From assembly GCF_009909195.1 (NCBI RefSeq), contig NZ_JAAAMU010000002.1:434001-498000 (forward strand): a DNA stretch of 64,000 bases, given 5' to 3'. Numbering within the stretch: position 1 is the first letter of the stretch; each line of letters begins with the position of its first letter. The notes under the pieces are model-generated. The model ran no database searches. It had not been told where the DNA came from and worked only from the letters and a program-made list of their open reading frames with translations. Positions 60,477-64,000 of this stretch are shown here, in pieces. Source of the DNA: Paenibacillus sacheonensis (GTDB lineage Bacteria > Bacillota > Bacilli > Paenibacillales > Paenibacillaceae). The position numbers and the translations under genes are program-made.

Positions 60477-60911
60477 ATGGCACGTTTATTAGATGCTAGA
60501 ACATCTCAAAATAAAAGTTACACTGACCTTGATTCAACGACTATATTGCAAGCAAATACACCGACGCCTATTGGGGTTGTCGGTTTGAATACTATTGGTG
60601 CGAGCGGAACCATTCGTGTGCAATTCACAGGAATCGCTGAACTTAGGCTTCCAGATCCCTTAACACCAGATACGGTAATTATCATTATTATTGTACGTGG
60701 AACAGATCTGACTGGCATACCAGTCGCTCGTGCTCTTTATGGCACTGGAAACACTGTCTCCCCTATTCAGGTTATCACAATCAATGCTTCCGATTACAAT
60801 GTTCCTTACCCTCCATCAAATGAACTCATCTATACCTTGTTTCTATTCTGTACGATAGAAGCCACTCGAGTGGGAATGGAAAGTTTCAATGCAATTGCGT
60901 TCTCAGATTAA
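60477..60911 (+). CDS. Possible spore-surface or exosporium-like protein
   Basis: ATG 60477 lies after a very strong AAAGGGGGG site. The 144-residue protein is rich in Thr, Ile, Val and Pro with regular beta-strands (PTPIGVVGLNTIGASGTIRV, DPLTPDTVIIIIIVRGTDLT, YTLFLFCTIEATRVGMESFN) and no signal peptide. Such Ile/Thr-rich beta-sandwich proteins occur among spore-coat and exosporium proteins of Bacilli, but no specific family is recognised. It stands alone after the IS element and is ended by a strong terminator. Confidence 0.45.
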   Translation: MARLLDARTSQNKSYTDLDSTTILQANTPTPIGVVGLNTIGASGTIRVQFTGIAELRLPDPLTPDTVIIIIIVRGTDLTGIPVARALYGTGNTVSPIQVITINASDYNVPYPPSNELIYTLFLFCTIEATRVGMESFNAIAFSD

Positions 60912-60931
60912 GTGATGAATGAGAGAAGTAT

Positions 60932-60963
60932 AAAAGGATCCACCGCGGTCGGATCCTTTTTGT
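60932..60963 (+). terminator. Rho-independent terminator
   Basis: AAAAGGATCC / GGATCCTTTT, a perfect 10-bp stem with a 9-nt loop and TTTTTG. Confidence 0.9.
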
Positions 60964-60973
60964 TTTATTCAAT

Positions 60974-60989
60974 TATCGTTCCCAGTTAG
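60974..60989. repeat. Cassette-end motif, copy 3
   Basis: TATCGTTCCCAGTTAG, 26 nt beyond the stop of the frameshifted GNAT gene (minus strand). Identical to copy 4 over 16 bases. Confidence 0.7.
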
Positions 60990-61014
60990 CGAATCACATG
61001 TCGTTTATCGGTAC

Positions 61015-61444
61015 ATCTGAACAAACCACATCTTAAAACTGTACTTTTCGTAGAAACCAACGATTTTCTGCCATTGCTTACTTGCGGAATACACTGTTGA
61101 ACGAGTTATCCCATTGCTTTCAGCGGATTGGAGCAGCTTATCAACCATCGCATGCCCGATATTGTGGCTCCGATAATCTGGATGAACGTAAACCTCATCG
61201 ACCTCAAGGTAACACTCACCTTTTCAATGACAGCCAAACCGTCGCTTTCATGGACTGTTCCTGTTATATATCCTACTACTACAGACTTTATCTCTGCGAC
61301 CCAGAAATAATCCCCGATATAGTTCCTTAGAATCTCTTCGGTATTTGCTCCCAAACCGTAAGTGATCCCTTCAGTTACCCACAATCCAGACAATTCAGCC
61401 GCTCTTGATAAATCACCTTCATTTGCCTTCCTAACATTAACCAT
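61015..61444 (-). pseudogene. GNAT acetyltransferase with one frameshift
   Basis: ATG 61444 opens MVNVRKANEGDLSRAAELSG, then FWVAEIKSVVVGYITGTVHE and AVIEK. At a run of A (plus-strand TTTT at 61221-61224) one base is missing, and the adjacent frame continues YLEVDEVYVHPDYRSHNIGH and then GFYEKYSFKMWFVQMY to TAA 61015. Joined, this is a complete GNAT enzyme with acetyl-CoA loop RSHNIGH. A single homopolymer change may be a real pseudogene mutation or a sequencing error. It lies between two copies of the repeated end motif. Confidence 0.75.
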
Positions 61445-61498
61445 TGAACTATCACCGCCTACTTTACAATGTCCAGCTACCATCGTGCGTAGTTGACC

Positions 61499-61514
61499 TA
61501 TCGTTCCCAGTTAG
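61499..61514. repeat. Cassette-end motif, copy 4
   Basis: TATCGTTCCCAGTTAG lies one base past the stop of the lipoprotein gene (minus strand). It precedes the GNAT pseudogene in that direction. Confidence 0.7.
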
Positions 61515-61515
61515 T

Positions 61516-61956
61516 TTAGTCCATTTTCAACTCTATTTTTTCCGATTTTTCTTTTGTCTGCAAAACAAGGGTAACTATTGTATCAGAGGTTGGGGGAGTA
61601 GAAGGGGAACCAGTTAGAAACATATAAATACCTTCATCAGGTGGCTGCTTAAAAGTTGTCGTACTGCTCCCAGCAATATTATCGACCAGAATTTTAAAAT
61701 CACCTTTTGGTTTTGGATCTTTTCCGTTGTAAATTCCAATGGTCCTTGTAAACATTTTTTCCGATCCTTTGTATTTAGCAACATACATTATTGCTCCCCA
61801 ATTGTCATTGTGACCCTTGAATTCATGGACATTTTCGAGTTTAGAGTCATTTAAATCAGGAACTTTATCTTGCGTTATTCCGCCATAATAATCTTTTTCT
61901 TTAGAGCAGCCTGTTAAGAGGATAAGTAATGTAAGAACAATTGCGATTGACTTCAT
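61516..61956 (-). CDS. Lipoprotein of the accessory tract
   Basis: The signal peptide MKSIAIVLTLLILLTGCSKE has lipobox LTGC with the acylated cysteine at residue 17. The 146-residue precursor continues with a beta-rich mature domain (NVHEFKGHNDNWGAIMYVAK, then TIGIYNGKDPKPKGDFKILV, GIYMFLTGSPSTPPTSDTIV). No catalytic motif is seen and the family is not recognised. AT-rich codon use and the adjoining repeated end motif mark it as part of the accessory cluster. It would be surface anchored. Confidence 0.7.
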   Translation of the reverse strand: MKSIAIVLTLLILLTGCSKEKDYYGGITQDKVPDLNDSKLENVHEFKGHNDNWGAIMYVAKYKGSEKMFTRTIGIYNGKDPKPKGDFKILVDNIAGSSTTTFKQPPDEGIYMFLTGSPSTPPTSDTIVTLVLQTKEKSEKIELKMD

Positions 61957-62136
61957 TGTATTCCTCTTTTTCCAAAATTAACTCATATACATTATACGTA
62001 TAATATTCTGGAAGAATTCGGAAATCCCTACAACCTCTTTCACGTTTTCATTATTCAACTAACCTCCCTCTATGGACAACGGCAGCCGCACCTATCGTCT
62101 TCGCGAGGTTCACTAACTTTATGATCAATTAATAAT

Positions 62137-62173
62137 AAAAGCCTGTTCCTGACAATTCGTCAAGACCAGGCTT
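62137..62173 (-). terminator. Terminator of the cold-shock remnant
   Basis: AAGCCTG / CAGGCTT with a second inner pairing (TTGAC / GTCAG). The T-rich tail TTTATTATT lies on the minus strand. Confidence 0.7.
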
Positions 62174-62182
62174 ATTTATGTA

Positions 62183-62329
62183 CTACAGTTTTACAACATT
62201 CTCAGCTTGAGGTCCTCGTTGGCCCTTAACAACATTGAACTCAACACGTTGACCTTCGTCCAAAGATTTGTATCCTTCGCCTTGAATGGCTGAAAAATGA
62301 ACGAACACGTCGTCGCCGAATGCTGAATG
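62183..62329 (-). pseudogene. Cold-shock protein, 5' part missing
   Basis: The frame ending at TAG 62183 reads [20 protein letters not shown] and continues [20 protein letters not shown], then NVVKL. This is the second half of a CspA-type protein, including RNA-binding motif RNP2 (VFVHFSAI). The expected first 25 residues with the KWFN..KGFGFI motif (RNP1) are absent, replaced by unrelated sequence without a ribosome site. The terminator at 62137 remains. It is a truncated copy. Confidence 0.75.
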
Positions 62330-62564
62330 ACATGAAGCGTTTTCATAACGGACGATATAACACGATACTCCGATCGATACCCCAATCCGCAGGTATTTTC
62401 ATACCGGATTGTTACGATGGCCCGGCTCTTACCCGCCTATGAATCAGCGCGAACGGGCAAGTCCTCGGGCAGCCATGGGTCTGCAGACTCTCCTTTGGTT
62501 TTTTTCTAGTTCCCGGTAACCTGACGGCTGCGCCTCCATCTCCGCTCCGCCGAGTCGTCAACAG

Positions 62565-62593
62565 CAAAAAAACCACCGTTCCAAGAACGGTGG
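62565..62593 (-). terminator. Terminator of the phosphoesterase gene (minus strand)
   Basis: On the minus strand CCACCGTT / AACGGTGG (8 bp) precedes a run of seven T. It lies 17 nt past the stop. Confidence 0.85.
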
Positions 62594-62609
62594 CCAGAAC
62601 AATAGTTAA

Positions 62610-63500
62610 TCAGTCCTCGATGCAGCGGACCCGCGTATCGAATTCGCGCTTCCCTTCTTGCAGGGTGATGATTCTCGCCCCGCGCGCAAGCCTGCCGTAG
62701 GTGTTGCAGCCGGTCACGCGCCCGTAGCACAGCCGGATGCCATGCCATTCGGCGACGTAATCGTTATCGTGATCATGCCCGGCAAAGGTTCCCATCACGT
62801 CGCCCATTTCCAGCATGGCCGTGAACAAGCCGCTGTTCAATTTGGGACAGCAGACGTCCTCGCCCTTGATGCCTTCCGCCCGGCCTTCCTGCCATGCCTG
62901 CGCGTATTCCGGGATCGGAATATGGAAGAACGCGAGCGCAGGCAGCGTGCCGCCGTTCTTGTCCTTCAGCGCTTGCGATTCGCGGCAGTACCATTGGACC
63001 TGATCGGGATGAATCCAGCCGTAGCCGCCGACGGATTCCGGCGCGTAGTCATTTGAATCGAACAAATAAAGCGCCGCCGCATCCGCATCGTCCGCGGAAC
63101 CCGCTACGGGAAGCACGTAATTCCCGATGCCATGGATGTCTTCGGGCCCGTCCACGGACAAGTTGCTGCCGTATTCCGTCAAAATTCCGTTCAACCGTTC
63201 GCGCGTAATCCCTTTCTCCGAATCGTGATTGCCGTAAATGACGGCGAACGGAATGCCGGATCGCGCGACGCCGCCGACGGCGCGGCGGAACGTCCCTTCT
63301 TGGTCCTCGACGTCGAAGCTCGAAATGACGTCGCCCGTCAGGACGATCAAATCCGGCCGCTGCTCCGCGATAATGCGCTCCATGAGCGCAAGCGTCCGAA
63401 CGTCCTTCTCGGCGTCGATGCCGTCTTTAATATGCATATCGGTAAATTGCACGATCGTAAACGTTCCGTCCGACCGGAAACGCAGCTTGTTTCGTTCCAT
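62610..63500 (-). CDS. Metallophosphoesterase, Dcr2/PAP-like
   Basis: The preferred start is ATG 63500, since the upstream in-frame ATG has no better site. The 296-residue protein holds all calcineurin-like motifs: FTDMHIKDG, LTGDVISS, YGNHDSE, FHIPIPEYAQAW and GHDHDND. The insert of roughly 60 residues between GNHD and FHIP, including LFDSNDYAPESVGGYGWIHP, is typical of the Dcr2/purple-phosphatase-like branch that hydrolyses phosphomonoesters. No signal peptide, so it is cytosolic. Substrate unknown. It is downstream of the M17 peptidase gene on the same strand, 57 nt away, so an operon is possible. Confidence 0.87.
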   Translation of the reverse strand: MERNKLRFRSDGTFTIVQFTDMHIKDGIDAEKDVRTLALMERIIAEQRPDLIVLTGDVISSFDVEDQEGTFRRAVGGVARSGIPFAVIYGNHDSEKGITRERLNGILTEYGSNLSVDGPEDIHGIGNYVLPVAGSADDADAAALYLFDSNDYAPESVGGYGWIHPDQVQWYCRESQALKDKNGGTLPALAFFHIPIPEYAQAWQEGRAEGIKGEDVCCPKLNSGLFTAMLEMGDVMGTFAGHDHDNDYVAEWHGIRLCYGRVTGCNTYGRLARGARIITLQEGKREFDTRVRCIED

Positions 63501-63557
63501 GTGATCGCCTCTTTCGTCGAATCGATTCATCTGTCGCGGCTCAGACCGACTTTGCCG

Positions 63558-64000
63558 TTATGAGCCGTTCATCAAATACGCCGCCAATAGGCGGGTCCCC
63601 CAGCCTGTCGCTCCCGCGGCAAGCTGGCCCTTGGGCGCAGCGTTATCCTTCGGCCCGTTCATGTCGATATGCGCCCACGACAACGAAGGATGGACGAATT
63701 TCCGCAAAAACAACGCCGCCATGATGGCTCCGCCGCCGTCGCCGCTGCTAATATTGGACGCATCCGCATAATCGCTGGACAAGTAGGCTTCGTACTCGTC
63801 ATGAAGCGGCAGCTGCCAGACTCGCTCGCCGAACGGCTCGCCTGCCTGCCGCAAAGCCTGCACGAGCCCGTCCGCGCCCAAGATGCCGGCGATTTGCTTG
63901 CCGAGCGCGCCGACGACGGAGTAAGTGAGAGTCGCCATATCGACGACTTGCTCCGCCCCGAGCCGGTGCGCGTAGAGCAGCGCGTCCGCCAGAATAAGCC
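63558..64000 (-). CDS. Leucyl aminopeptidase family (M17), C-terminal part (partial)
   Basis: The frame runs off the right edge of the window. The visible part reads LILADALLYAHRLGAEQVVD, MATLTYSVVGALGKQIAGIL and then WAHIDMNGPKDNAAPKGQLA, AGATGWGTRLLAAYL. This is the C-terminal half of the M17 catalytic domain, including one metal-binding region (DMATLT) and the GATGWGTRLL end. It should be a cytosolic zinc/manganese aminopeptidase in peptide turnover. The N-terminus and the remaining metal ligands lie outside the window. Confidence 0.88.
   Translation of the reverse strand, partial: LILADALLYAHRLGAEQVVDMATLTYSVVGALGKQIAGILGADGLVQALRQAGEPFGERVWQLPLHDEYEAYLSSDYADASNISSGDGGGAIMAALFLRKFVHPSLSWAHIDMNGPKDNAAPKGQLAAGATGWGTRLLAAYLMNGS

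Noticed and set aside
1-64000. tRNA or rRNA genes
   Set aside because: No cloverleaf with TTCGANTC-type T-loop plus matching acceptor stem and no rRNA-like stretch was noticed by eye. A tRNAscan run would be decisive.

Overview
This window looks like chromosomal DNA of an endospore-forming Firmicute, most likely Paenibacillaceae (Paenibacillus or Cohnella type). The reasons are a gerK-order germination operon with a sigma-G-like promoter, a YheC/D spore-coat gene, strong AGGAGG-type ribosome binding sites with ATG, GTG and TTG starts, lipobox lipoproteins and a cre-like site. The main chromosome looks GC-rich by eye. About 57.2-62.2 kb is visibly AT-richer and accessory in character.

Layout. 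0-5.8 kb: end of a histidyl-tRNA synthetase, two lipoproteins, a P-loop kinase, two intact GNAT acetyltransferases plus a GNAT remnant, and a tyrosine recombinase. 5.9-12.8 kb: an ArsB/SLC13 permease, fused isobutyryl-CoA mutase IcmF with its cobalamin adenosyltransferase, a MerR regulator with a textbook operator plus an atypical thioredoxin, and ThpR. 13-19 kb: a surface-glycan-like cluster (epimerase, two glycosyltransferases, methyltransferase, DUF1796 protein, small proteins). 19-23 kb: two Fe/2-oxoglutarate dioxygenases, a DJ-1 protein, a WYL regulator and a DUF1450 protein. 24.7-30.9 kb: gerK-type germination operon, then spore-coat glycosyltransferase and YheC/D. 30.9-32.3 kb: decayed response regulator and uppP beside a COG4705 membrane protein. 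32.7-41.4 kb: GntR-LacI regulator, sugar ABC importer without its own ATPase, and a 1240-residue secreted beta-helix/FnIII/PA14 protein. 42.8-56 kb: ManD-like dehydratase, CD3324 protein, Mqo, nitronate monooxygenase, FusB-type EF-G binding protein with a leader peptide, SUMF1 protein, ModA/ModB, CDF transporter, a sugar-enzyme-like protein and phosphoesterases. 56-64 kb: DUF2935, small accessory genes, a dead IS110/IS1111 element, pseudogenes, a phosphoesterase and an M17 peptidase.

The most unusual structure is a pair of composite repeat loci at 23.07-24.07 kb and 41.57-42.59 kb. Each joins a tandem array (155-bp or about 145-bp period) to a quartet of short palindromes spaced 50/61/50 bp. 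The two arrays share an identical 33-nt hairpin core in opposite orientation, while the outer hairpin arms differ completely yet still pair within each array. Other leads are a leader peptide with mutually exclusive hairpins before the FusB-type gene, a repeated CTAACTGGGAACGWTAG motif at the 3' ends of successive accessory genes, and a possible guide RNA in the IS1111-like element.

Everything here was read by eye. No searches, folding or alignments were run, so family names rest on recognised motifs.
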